DNA from: Clostridia bacterium
Lineage (GTDB): Bacteria > Bacillota_A > Clostridia > Christensenellales > Aristaeellaceae
Assembly: GCA_017464225.1 (NCBI GenBank)
Contig: JAFUDW010000026.1
Location: 1 to 23,936 of the forward strand
Direction: 5' to 3'
DNA length: 23,936 nt
Shown: piece after piece, positions 1 through 6,385 of the stretch
Layout of the letters: each line of letters starts with the position of its first letter
Position numbering within the stretch: the first letter of the stretch is position 1
Notes under the pieces: generated by a model
The model's input: the letters and a program-made list of their open reading frames with translations, nothing else
Told to the model about the DNA's origin: nothing
Database searches by the model: none
Program-made: the position numbers and the translations under genes

Positions 1-81
1 ATCATGACAGTCTTATTTGTATGCCCATTTTCCATGGTTATGTGAAAGATATTGGTCTCTATTTCTCTCTTTTTCTAATGT

Positions 82-120
82 AAAAGAGGCTGCTGCACTT
101 TTTGTTAGTGCAACAGCCCC
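82..120 (-). terminator. Terminator-like stem-loop containing a 16-nt repeat
   Basis: Arms at 88-98 and 108-118 pair at 10 of 11 positions. Read on the minus strand the stem is followed by TTTT (82-85), so it is a plausible weak terminator in that direction. The right arm contains ttagtgcaacagcccc (105-120), which recurs perfectly, inverted, at 23873-23888 at the other end of the window. This suggests the arm belongs to a repeated terminator-type element. Confidence 0.45.
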
Positions 121-138
121 GAAAAGCCGTAGGGCAGA

Positions 139-167
139 CCGAAAAAATAAGCAAGCTTATTTTTCGG
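139..167. terminator. A/T-rich stem-loop, possible bidirectional terminator
   Basis: Arms at 139-152 and 155-167 (one extra A on the left arm) are separated by an AA loop, and each arm carries an A or T run. On the minus strand the downstream arm supplies a T-run. It could act as a second terminator behind the one at 363-411. No expression evidence can be read from sequence. Confidence 0.35.
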
Positions 168-362
168 CTGGCCTTCGGCTTTTCTACTGCCTGGAAGCTC
201 TCTTTGCCACATTCAAGTTACAGGCGCACATTGTTTGTTTTTTATTTCAAGCTGGTTCGCCCGGTGCTTCTTTGCAGCTTTCTTCTCAGAAGAAAGCGCG
301 GATTCCTCCCCGTCAAATTCCTGTTTTCAGGCGTCTCCTTTTCCGCCCGGTTCCGCGTTTTT

Positions 363-411
363 TCAAAAAACAACGCCCGTCGATCAAAAGGGATCCCTTT
401 GATCGACGGGC
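363..411 (-). terminator. Rho-independent terminator of the tct/hydrolase operon
   Basis: Arms at 375-388 and 398-411 are perfectly complementary over 14 bp, with inner GGG/CCC (390-392/395-397) extending the stem around a tiny loop. On the minus strand the stem is followed by GTTGTTTTTT (365-374), the required U-tract. It lies just past the stop codon of the last minus-strand gene (429), so it ends that operon. Confidence 0.85.
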
Positions 412-428
412 ATTATGATCAACGGTTT

Positions 429-1265
429 TTACTTCATTAGCACCCGCACCTGGCGCTCGCGCTCACGCAGGAAGTCCGCCCAGACCGTGCGGTCCAGGTA
501 GGGCTGGCTCTCGTGGGTGTAGGTACCGGCCCTGTCCATGATCTCGATCTGGTTGGGATGGCTGGGCAGGGCGATATCCACGGGGATATCGCAGAGCTTG
601 GGGATATCGCTCAGGAAGCGCTCCCTGAGATCGGGGGTCAGGTAGGCGGAGGTCCTGTAGTAATCGTCGTTCATGGTGTTGGCGCCCACGCCGCCGTGCA
701 TGGCCACGGTGTAGGTTTCGCCGTTCACCGGGTTGGTTTCCTTCCAGAAGAAGCTGGTGCAGCCGACGGTGTGGCCGGGAGTCAGCAGCGTTTTGACCGC
801 GATATCGCCCAAGACGATGGGCGTATCATCGTCATAGAAGCGATCGACGGTCAGCTCCTGGGGATGGCTGTCTCCGTCCAGCACCAGCGTTTCGCCGGGG
901 CATTCGGCCAGGAATTTGGTATCCTCCCGGGACATGTACAGCGGCGCGCCGGTCATCTCATGCAGGGCGGCGGCCCCGCCGATATGATCAAAGTGCGCGT
1001 GGCTCAGCAGGATCATTTTGATATCGGACATCCGATGACCTGTCCGGTATACCGCGTCCACCAGCATGTACAGGCTCTCGGGAATGGCGGTATCCAGCAG
1101 GATGCAGCCCGCGCCGGTATCGATCAGATACGCGCCCACCCAGCTCTGTCCGGAAACGTACCAGGTGCGGGGCGATACCTGGAAGGGCGCGCAGGCCAGC
1201 TTCCAGGGGGTGAAGGCCAGATTTTTTACAGGCTCTTTGGGGGCGGGAGTGCAGCGGAAGGGCAT
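429..1265 (-). CDS. MBL-fold metallo-hydrolase (subclass B3-like)
   Basis: This is a 278-residue protein of the metallo-beta-lactamase fold. The zinc motif HAHFDH is at residues 89-94, followed by a PGHT motif in the middle of the protein and a later conserved His in a SHPNQ context near the C-terminus. Order and length match B3-like beta-lactamase, lactonase and related hydrolases that cleave cyclic esters, amides or thioesters. There is no signal peptide, so it should act in the cytosol. I chose the ATG at 1265 because AGGAGGT (1273-1279) sits 7 nt upstream; an in-frame TTG at 1271 would be too close to that site. It is the last gene of the minus-strand transporter operon, 27 nt after the esterase gene. 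The context favours a role in degrading the imported compound or its lactone rather than antibiotic resistance, but the substrate is unknown. Confidence 0.85.
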   Translation of the reverse strand: MPFRCTPAPKEPVKNLAFTPWKLACAPFQVSPRTWYVSGQSWVGAYLIDTGAGCILLDTAIPESLYMLVDAVYRTGHRMSDIKMILLSHAHFDHIGGAAALHEMTGAPLYMSREDTKFLAECPGETLVLDGDSHPQELTVDRFYDDDTPIVLGDIAVKTLLTPGHTVGCTSFFWKETNPVNGETYTVAMHGGVGANTMNDDYYRTSAYLTPDLRERFLSDIPKLCDIPVDIALPSHPNQIEIMDRAGTYTHESQPYLDRTVWADFLRERERQVRVLMK

Positions 1266-1292
1266 AAGCAATACCTCCTGTTCACAGGCGGC

Positions 1293-2186
1293 TTACTTTT
1301 TGGCCGCCTCTTTGATGGCGCGGATCACATCGTTCTGGGATTCCAGCCAGTCGTTGCCCACCATGCGGATGGTAAAGCCGTGGGCGCCCTCCGGGAAGCT
1401 GTGGAAGGTCACCTTCACGCCCAATTCCACCAGGCGCATGCCCAGCCGATTGTTATGGGTATAGAAGGGGCACCTCTTGGGGCCGATGATCAGCGTTTCG
1501 GGGAAGGCGCGCAGCTGCTCGTCGGTGGCGTACACCGGGGACAGCATGGGATCCTTCAGCTTTTCGATATCGCCGTCGGCGTACAGACGGGAGAAGGCGT
1601 CGCTGCGGGCCTGCAGGGGATCGTTCACCGCCTGGTTGAGGTCGCTGGCCGCGTATTCCAGCACCAGCAGGCAGATGGGCACTTGGCCCTTGTTGCGCAG
1701 GGCCACCGTCAGGGCCAGGTTGCCGCCCGCGCTGGAGCCGCCGATGGAAAAGCGGTCGGGGTCGCAGCCCCATTCGGCGCAATGGTCATAGGCCCATTTG
1801 ACGGCCTCCCAGCTCTGCTCCACCGCCATGGGGAACACAGCGTCGGGGCACACGGCGTAATCAACGTCCACCACTACGGCGTTCGCGCCCGCCGAAAGAT
1901 GGGCGCAGTACATATCGTCGTCCCCGTTTTGACGGAAGATGAAGCCGCCGCCGTGGAAATTGACGTGCAGGGGCATGCCGGGCCTGCGCTCCCTGGGCCT
2001 GGTCACCACCACGCGCAGGGGATCGAGGCCGGGAAAGCTCAGCGTTATCTCTTCCCGGGTACACTGATCCATGTAGGCTTTGTAGCTGTCCGGGATCACG
2101 AGGGTTTTCAGGTTGACTTCCCGGGTGCCGCCGGTCTGGCTGATTACCTTCATTAAATCATTTTTTTGTTCGGTTGTCAACGCCAC
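1293..2186 (-). CDS. Alpha/beta hydrolase, hormone-sensitive-lipase (HSL) family
   Basis: This 297-residue esterase-type protein has the HSL oxyanion motif HGGGF at 78-82 and the nucleophile elbow GSSAG at 150-154 (Ser152). A C-terminal EGAHGF supplies the likely catalytic His. The family hydrolyses short-chain or aromatic carboxylic esters in the cytosol. Odd feature: the catalytic Asp, normally in a D-P-L motif after the beta-7 strand, appears replaced; the corresponding stretch reads KRCPFY. Activity may therefore use another acid or be altered. The start is a GTG, 3 nt after the stop of the upstream gene, with AAGGAG at 2195-2200. An overlapping ATG at 2193 is out of frame. Tight spacing indicates translation coupled to the neighbouring hydrolase. 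Confidence 0.85.
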   Translation of the reverse strand: MALTTEQKNDLMKVISQTGGTREVNLKTLVIPDSYKAYMDQCTREEITLSFPGLDPLRVVVTRPRERRPGMPLHVNFHGGGFIFRQNGDDDMYCAHLSAGANAVVVDVDYAVCPDAVFPMAVEQSWEAVKWAYDHCAEWGCDPDRFSIGGSSAGGNLALTVALRNKGQVPICLLVLEYAASDLNQAVNDPLQARSDAFSRLYADGDIEKLKDPMLSPVYATDEQLRAFPETLIIGPKRCPFYTHNNRLGMRLVELGVKVTFHSFPEGAHGFTIRMVGNDWLESQNDVIRAIKEAAKK

Positions 2187-2189
2187 GGT

Positions 2190-3116
2190 TCATTCTCCTT
2201 TCAGCCTGCGGTCAAAGAATTCCACGATGATCTCCCGGACCGAGGTCTGGAAAAATTCCCGGGTGCCGTGGCCGCCATTTTTAAGAATGTAGAACTCGGT
2301 GCGGTCCTCCAGGCCGGCCTCGGTGAGCAGCTGATAAAAATGCTCGCTGATCTCCAGGGGCACCAAGGGGTCCTGATCGCCGTGGAGGATCATCAGGGGG
2401 CTCATGCCGTCGTTGATGAAATAGTCGGGGCTGGCGGCCTTGGAGCGCTCCACCATGGTTTCCATATCGCCGCCCAGCAGCTTACCGCCGTGGCCCTCGC
2501 CGATGTTCTTCCACCGGTAATTGGGCACGGTGTCGATGGTATGCTGGTCATGGGCGAAGGCCATGGGCAGATCGGTGGGGCCAAACATATCCACCGCGGC
2601 GGATACATGGCTGGAGTAGCCGGCCCATTCCTCGCTGTCAAAGCCCTCGGTGTTCATGGCCATCCAGGATGCCAGGTGTCCTCCCGCGGAGCGGCCGATC
2701 ACGCCCACGCGCCCGGCATCCAGCCCGTATTGATCGGCATGGGCCCGGAGAAAGCGGACGGCAGTCTTGCAGTCGATGAGCTGGCAAGGCCAATTGGCCA
2801 GCTCGCTGCCGCGATAATGGATGAAGGCCACGGCGTACCCGGCCTCGGCCAGGTATTGCATTTCGGCGGCCATCATGTTCTTGGGCACGTCGTGCCAGCC
2901 CGCGCCGTTGATCCAGACGATCAAGGGCTGAAGGCCGGTGCTCACCTCGTCGTCCCGTCCGGCGGCCAGGCGCATTTCGCTGTTGCCGTTCTGCACCATC
3001 AGGGACAGCTCCAGATCGAGGGGATTGCCGTCCCGATCCTGCACGTGGGAATAGACGATGTGATCTATAAAGTTGATGCTGCGGCGCTCTTTGCCGGGAT
3101 CGATATACTTTTTCAT
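2190..3116 (-). CDS. Alpha/beta hydrolase, BD-FAE/feruloyl-esterase-like
   Basis: This 308-residue serine hydrolase has an oxyanion-hole segment INGAGW at 69-74, the nucleophile elbow GRSAGG at 141-146 (Ser143), a likely acid in HGDQDPLVP and a His in NGGHG near the C-terminus, so the triad looks complete. The architecture resembles acetyl-xylan or feruloyl-type esterases (BD-FAE group) and prolyl-oligopeptidase-like hydrolases. There is no signal peptide, so the substrate should be cleaved inside the cell after import. AAAGGAGG lies 4-5 nt before the ATG. It sits 10 nt after tctA and 3 nt before the HSL-type esterase in one operon. It probably acts on the TTT system's cargo or a conjugate of it; the exact ester is unknown. 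Confidence 0.82.
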   Translation of the reverse strand: MKKYIDPGKERRSINFIDHIVYSHVQDRDGNPLDLELSLMVQNGNSEMRLAAGRDDEVSTGLQPLIVWINGAGWHDVPKNMMAAEMQYLAEAGYAVAFIHYRGSELANWPCQLIDCKTAVRFLRAHADQYGLDAGRVGVIGRSAGGHLASWMAMNTEGFDSEEWAGYSSHVSAAVDMFGPTDLPMAFAHDQHTIDTVPNYRWKNIGEGHGGKLLGGDMETMVERSKAASPDYFINDGMSPLMILHGDQDPLVPLEISEHFYQLLTEAGLEDRTEFYILKNGGHGTREFFQTSVREIIVEFFDRRLKGE

Positions 3117-3126
3117 GGCTCCTCCT

Positions 3127-4623
3127 TTACGCCGCCTTGCGGGCCTTGGCTTTCTGGATGCTCTTTTTGATCAGGGGAGAGAACAGGCTGTACAGGCCGA
3201 TGAGCAGGAAGATGCAGGAGATGGGACGGGTGAAGAAGGAGGCGTAATTGCCTTCTGCGTAGGAGGTACCCAGGCGGAAGTAATACTCCAGCTTCTGACC
3301 CAAGATGTAGGACAGCATCAGCGGGCTCATGGGGATATCCAGGGCCATCATCAGGATGCCGAACACACAGAAGATGATCGCTTCATACACATTGAACATG
3401 CTGTTGCCGGAAGCGAAAGCGCCCATAAAGCAGATCATGACGATGGCGCCGTACAGATAGTGATAGGGGGCGTTCAGCAGCTTGGGGAACCAGCGCTTGG
3501 TGAGCAGCTCCACCACGAACACCAGCACGGCGGCCAGCAGCAGAGCGGCAAAGATCATGTTGGCCAGGTCGGGATGGCTGCCGATGAACAGCGGGCCCGC
3601 CTGCAGGCCGTGGATGGTCAGGGCGGACAGCAGCATCACCGTGGTACCGTCGCCGGGGATGCCCAGGGACAGCATGGGGATGATGGCGCCGCCGATGGAG
3701 GCGTTGTTGGAAACCTCGCTGATCCATACGCCGCCCTCATGGCCCTTGCCCCATTCCTCGGGGTTCTTGCTGCTCTTTTTGGCCTGGCTGTAGGCGATCA
3801 TGTTGGCCACGCCGCCGCCCAGGCCCGGCAGGAAGCCGATGCCAAGGCCGATGGCGAAGCCCCGGATGATGGTGCCCAGGTTTTCCTTAAAGTCCTTGCC
3901 CGTCAGGCCGAAGCCGCCCAGCTTGGAGCCGTCCACCCTGGGCATTTCCTTGTTGCCCTGACCATGGCTCATGGCCACCTGCTGCAGGGCGAAGGTGCCC
4001 ATCAGCAGGGCGATGACGCTGATGCCGCCGATCAGGTTATAGTTGCGGAAAGTAAAGCGCATGGAGTTGGTCACCTGGTCGGTGCCGATGGTGGCCAGGA
4101 ACAGGCCCATGAAGGCGGCGATCAGGCTTTTGTACACGCTCTTGCCGCCCAGGCCGATGACCAGGGACACGGCCATGAAGCACAGGCTGAAATATTCCCA
4201 GGGGCCCAGCTTCATAGCCACATTGGCAAGCGCCTTGGAGGCGAATACGGCCACCAGCACCGAGAAGAAGGTGCCGATGAAGGAGCCGGTAATGCCGATG
4301 GACAGCGCCTTGGCGGCCTGGCCCTTCTTGGTCATGGGATAGCCGTCATAGCAAGTGGCGATGGCCGAGGCCGAGCCGGGGATGCCCACCAGCACGGAGG
4401 CAATGAAAGCGCCGGAAACGCCGCCCACGTACATGCCCAGCAGCATGGAGAAACTGAGCTCTGTGGTCATGGCGAAGGTCAGGGGCAAAATCAGCGTGAT
4501 ACCCATACCGCCCGCCAGGCCGGGGATGGCGCCCAGGATGACGCCGACGACGGCGCAGGCAAACAGCGCCAGCAGGTTCAGCGGCTGGAGAACCACCAGC
4601 AGCGAAGAAAAGAACGATGCCAT
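3127..4623 (-). CDS. tctA: TTT transporter large membrane subunit TctA
   Basis: This 498-residue polytopic membrane protein is at the usual length for TctA (DUF112 family). It shows the duplicated glycine/proline-rich signature: GAIPGLAGG at about 31-39 and again FLPGLGGG in the middle, plus a GIPG-S-A-S segment and a later LGIPGDGT, both typical of the two inverted halves. With TctB it forms the secondary-transport channel that imports a carboxylate handed over by TctC, usually driven by an ion gradient. The start ATG is preceded by GGAGG about 9 nt away. It lies 19 nt downstream of tctB. The C-terminus is basic (IKKSIQKAKARKAA), as expected for a cytosolic end. Confidence 0.93.
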   Translation of the reverse strand: MASFFSSLLVVLQPLNLLALFACAVVGVILGAIPGLAGGMGITLILPLTFAMTTELSFSMLLGMYVGGVSGAFIASVLVGIPGSASAIATCYDGYPMTKKGQAAKALSIGITGSFIGTFFSVLVAVFASKALANVAMKLGPWEYFSLCFMAVSLVIGLGGKSVYKSLIAAFMGLFLATIGTDQVTNSMRFTFRNYNLIGGISVIALLMGTFALQQVAMSHGQGNKEMPRVDGSKLGGFGLTGKDFKENLGTIIRGFAIGLGIGFLPGLGGGVANMIAYSQAKKSSKNPEEWGKGHEGGVWISEVSNNASIGGAIIPMLSLGIPGDGTTVMLLSALTIHGLQAGPLFIGSHPDLANMIFAALLLAAVLVFVVELLTKRWFPKLLNAPYHYLYGAIVMICFMGAFASGNSMFNVYEAIIFCVFGILMMALDIPMSPLMLSYILGQKLEYYFRLGTSYAEGNYASFFTRPISCIFLLIGLYSLFSPLIKKSIQKAKARKAA

Positions 4624-4642
4624 TGTATGATCCTCCCTTCAG

Positions 4643-5137
4643 TTAAGGCATGTTGATGCCCCAGGACTTCCACAGGGTGCCCTTGGGCATGGGGATGTTG
4701 AACAGCTTGGTCATGCCGAAGTAGCACAGCGAGCCCAGCGCCACGGCGATCAGCAGGGCCACCCAGAAGTTGATCTTCTTTTCGCCCTTGAGGGTGTAGA
4801 AGAACACCATCATGCCCACCATGGAGTTGATCCAGAAGCCGATGGCGTTCATGCCCACGGCGAACAGCACAAACTCCGCCAGCAGCAGACACACCCGGAG
4901 CCAGCCCTTTTTATCCATAATGGGCTTTTTGTTTTCCTTGGCTTCCTTGGGCGCGTCAAAGATCATGGACAGCACGGCGCATACGCCCATGCCGATGGCC
5001 GAAATATAGGGGAACAGCTTGGGGCCGGGCTCGTTGCTGACGAAGCGGGTGGGCATCTTGGAGGTCTGCCAGCCGATCCAGGCCGCCAGCGCCATCACCA
5101 GCACGCCCATGATATAGGTGCGGTTGATTCTTTTCAC
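4643..5137 (-). CDS. tctB: TTT transporter small membrane subunit TctB
   Basis: This 164-residue protein has four hydrophobic segments, matching TctB in size and topology: one at residues 8-24, then a charged cytosolic loop (KEAKENKKP), then two or three more helices. TctB partners with TctA in the membrane; its precise mechanistic role is less clear. I keep the GTG start at 5137, with AAAGGA about 9-10 nt upstream, because it gives the Lys/Arg-rich N-terminus MKRINR before the first helix. A GC-rich stem-loop (5161-5183) separates it from tctC upstream. TctB sequences are weakly conserved, so identification rests mainly on size, topology and position between tctC and tctA. Confidence 0.88.
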   Translation of the reverse strand: MKRINRTYIMGVLVMALAAWIGWQTSKMPTRFVSNEPGPKLFPYISAIGMGVCAVLSMIFDAPKEAKENKKPIMDKKGWLRVCLLLAEFVLFAVGMNAIGFWINSMVGMMVFFYTLKGEKKINFWVALLIAVALGSLCYFGMTKLFNIPMPKGTLWKSWGINMP

Positions 5138-5160
5138 AGCGCAGCATCCTTTCTAAATAT

Positions 5161-5183
5161 CCCGGCCGAGGGGGTCGGCCGGG
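5161..5183 (-). promoter_or_regulatory. Intercistronic GC stem-loop between tctC and tctB
   Basis: Perfect 9-bp arms CCCGGCCGA (5161-5169) and TCGGCCGGG (5175-5183) flank a 5-nt loop. On the transcribed minus strand the stem is followed by ATATTTAG, not a U-run, so it is not a classical terminator in that direction. Stem-loops after binding-protein genes often stabilise the upstream mRNA or partly attenuate, giving more binding protein than permease. On the plus strand it is followed by T-rich sequence, so it could block antisense transcription. Confidence 0.6.
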
Positions 5184-5207
5184 ACTGCTTTGTTTTTGTT
5201 TGGAGAC

Positions 5208-6221
5208 TTACTCGACCACCATCATGTTCAGGTCGCGCATGACGCCGGTGAATTCCTCGACCTCATCCGCCCACGCGGCTCTGGTTTCTTCCAAACCCAG
5301 CACTTCGGTGAACTGACCCATGGTTTTCATGCCGTTCTCAAAGGTTTCGTTGCCGTTCAGCTCCACGAGCTTGTTGCTTACGTATTCCACGATGGCGGGA
5401 TCGGTGCCGATGGGCAGGGTGATGTAGGTGCCCACGTCCAGGCTGTAGTCATAGCCCTGTTCCTGCAGGTTGGCATACTGTTCGCCCAGCTCGGCGCCTA
5501 CCAGCGCGCCGGTGGCTTCACGGGTAGCGGCCTCGGGACCGATGATGCCCAGTACCACCAGCTTGCCGTCGGCTTCGTAGGCGATGGCGTTGTTCATGGA
5601 GCAGTTGGCCAGATCGATGGAACCGGAGGCGATGTTGGTCAGCTTATCGGCTTCGCCGCCGGACTGCACATAGTTGACCAGGTTGTTCAGCTCAGGATCG
5701 ATGGCGTTGAAGGCGCTCAGCCAGGAAAGATGGGAGATCGCGCCCATGTTGACGCCGATCTTGACCTTTTTGTCGCCGGTGCGGATGTAGTCCACCAGCT
5801 CGTTGAAGTTGCTGTAGGGAGCGCCGGCGGTGGCTACATAGGCCTGAGGGCCGCCCGCGGTCACTCTGGCGACAACGGTAAAGATTTCATCGGGATCGAA
5901 GTTGGAGGAACCAAAGTGATAGTTGGTCACGTTGCCGACGGAAATAACGGAGAGGTTCAGGCCATCGGGATCGGCATAAGCGGCCTTGGCCAGGCCCACG
6001 TCAGCCACGTCGTAGTTGTTGACCACAAAGTTGACGCCGGGGTTCAGTTCGCCCAGAGCCTGGGTGATGTAGCGGATGATCAGGTCGGTGCCGCCGCCCG
6101 CGCGGGCGCCAACGTCGATGAATACGGTTTTGCCGGGGGCCCAGATTTCGTCGGCCAGGGCGACGGAGCCAAGGCTCAGGGTCAGGATGGCGGCGAGCAG
6201 GAGAGCAACGATCTTTTTCAT
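5208..6221 (-). CDS. tctC: TTT substrate-binding protein TctC/Bug family
   Basis: This 337-residue extracytoplasmic binding protein has a typical signal peptide: KK, a hydrophobic core at about 4-22 and an ALA-D cleavage site near residue 23. The mature part starts with the family pattern W-x-P-G-K-x-V-x-I-D-V and the segment ARAGGGTDLIIR, a ligand-binding feature of Bug/TctC proteins, which capture carboxylates and pass them to TctAB. There is no Cys after the signal sequence, so the usual lipoprotein anchor of Gram-positive binding proteins is missing. AAGGAAGG lies just before the ATG. It is the first gene of the operon, driven by the promoter at 6304-6332. The ligand is unknown; the associated hydrolases suggest an ester, lactone or aromatic acid. 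Confidence 0.92.
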   Translation of the reverse strand: MKKIVALLLAAILTLSLGSVALADEIWAPGKTVFIDVGARAGGGTDLIIRYITQALGELNPGVNFVVNNYDVADVGLAKAAYADPDGLNLSVISVGNVTNYHFGSSNFDPDEIFTVVARVTAGGPQAYVATAGAPYSNFNELVDYIRTGDKKVKIGVNMGAISHLSWLSAFNAIDPELNNLVNYVQSGGEADKLTNIASGSIDLANCSMNNAIAYEADGKLVVLGIIGPEAATREATGALVGAELGEQYANLQEQGYDYSLDVGTYITLPIGTDPAIVEYVSNKLVELNGNETFENGMKTMGQFTEVLGLEETRAAWADEVEEFTGVMRDLNMMVVE

Positions 6222-6303
6222 GGTGATCCTTCCTTTCAGTTCGTTTGTGAGGACAATGTGTTCATGCCGCGATTTTTTGCCGCAACATGTTCTTTATGGG
6301 ATC

Positions 6304-6332
6304 ATTATAGGCGATCTCGCAGGGGTTGACAA
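6304..6332 (-). promoter_or_regulatory. Sigma-A promoter of the tct/hydrolase operon
   Basis: On the minus strand, TTGTCA (6332-6327), a 17-nt spacer and a perfect TATAAT (6309-6304) give a near-consensus promoter, with a predicted start near 6297 and a leader of about 75 nt before tctC. Its -35 overlaps that of the divergent LysR promoter. Confidence 0.8.
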
Positions 6333-6354
6333 TTCCCAAAAGGTTGTATATCAT
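6326..6354 (+). promoter_or_regulatory. Sigma-A promoter of the LysR pair
   Basis: A perfect TTGACA (6326-6331), a 17-nt spacer and TATCAT (6349-6354) place transcription start near 6361, about 25 nt before the first LysR gene. The -35 is shared, on the opposite strand, with the tct promoter. Confidence 0.75.
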
Positions 6355-6359
6355 GTAAC
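6343..6359. promoter_or_regulatory. Candidate LysR-type operator (T-N11-A)
   Basis: gttgtatatcatgtaac is an imperfect dyad with GTT/AAC ends and a T-N11-A core, the loose consensus of LysR regulators. It overlaps the -10 of the regulator's own promoter and lies roughly 46 to 62 nt upstream of the predicted tct start, the position expected for autorepression plus divergent activation. The motif is short, so this is a prediction from placement as much as from sequence. Confidence 0.45.
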
Positions 6360-6385
6360 AAAAAGTTGTGATTTGGAGCGATATC

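Larger units (their letters stand above)
1..428. other. Intergenic region rich in stem-loops, no gene
   Basis: No convincing gene lies here. The two overlapping plus-strand open frames (about 17-418 and 102-440) have low-complexity, Arg/Phe/Ser-rich translations, no good ribosome site and run into the terminator of the minus-strand operon. What the sequence does hold is a series of inverted repeats: 82-120, an A/T-rich stem at 139-167 (CCGAAAAA-type arm, AA loop), a 10-bp palindrome at 277-297, and the strong terminator at 363-411. The stretch looks like a terminator and dispersed-repeat zone between two operons. Confidence 0.6.

Noticed and set aside
17..440. Two overlapping small plus-strand open frames at the window start
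   Set aside because: No ribosome site, no domain, overlapping each other and the terminator stem; treated as noncoding.
429..1265. Antibiotic-resistance metallo-beta-lactamase
   Set aside because: No signal peptide for export, and the gene is embedded in a transporter/esterase catabolic operon; the fold is shared by many non-resistance hydrolases.
513..2156. Long plus-strand open frame of 547 codons
   Set aside because: It lies antisense to the MBL-fold and HSL-type hydrolase genes; its translation is Gly/His/Val/Gln-rich with no domain, and it comes from codon bias of the real genes on the other strand.
2166..3170. Plus-strand open frame of 334 codons
   Set aside because: Antisense to the feruloyl-esterase-like gene, whose GXSXG and His motifs are clear on the minus strand.
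3073..4656. Plus-strand open frame of 527 codons
   Set aside because: Exactly antisense to tctA, with a His/Gln/Ala/Asp-rich low-complexity translation. The minus-strand frame has clear TctA motifs and a ribosome site.
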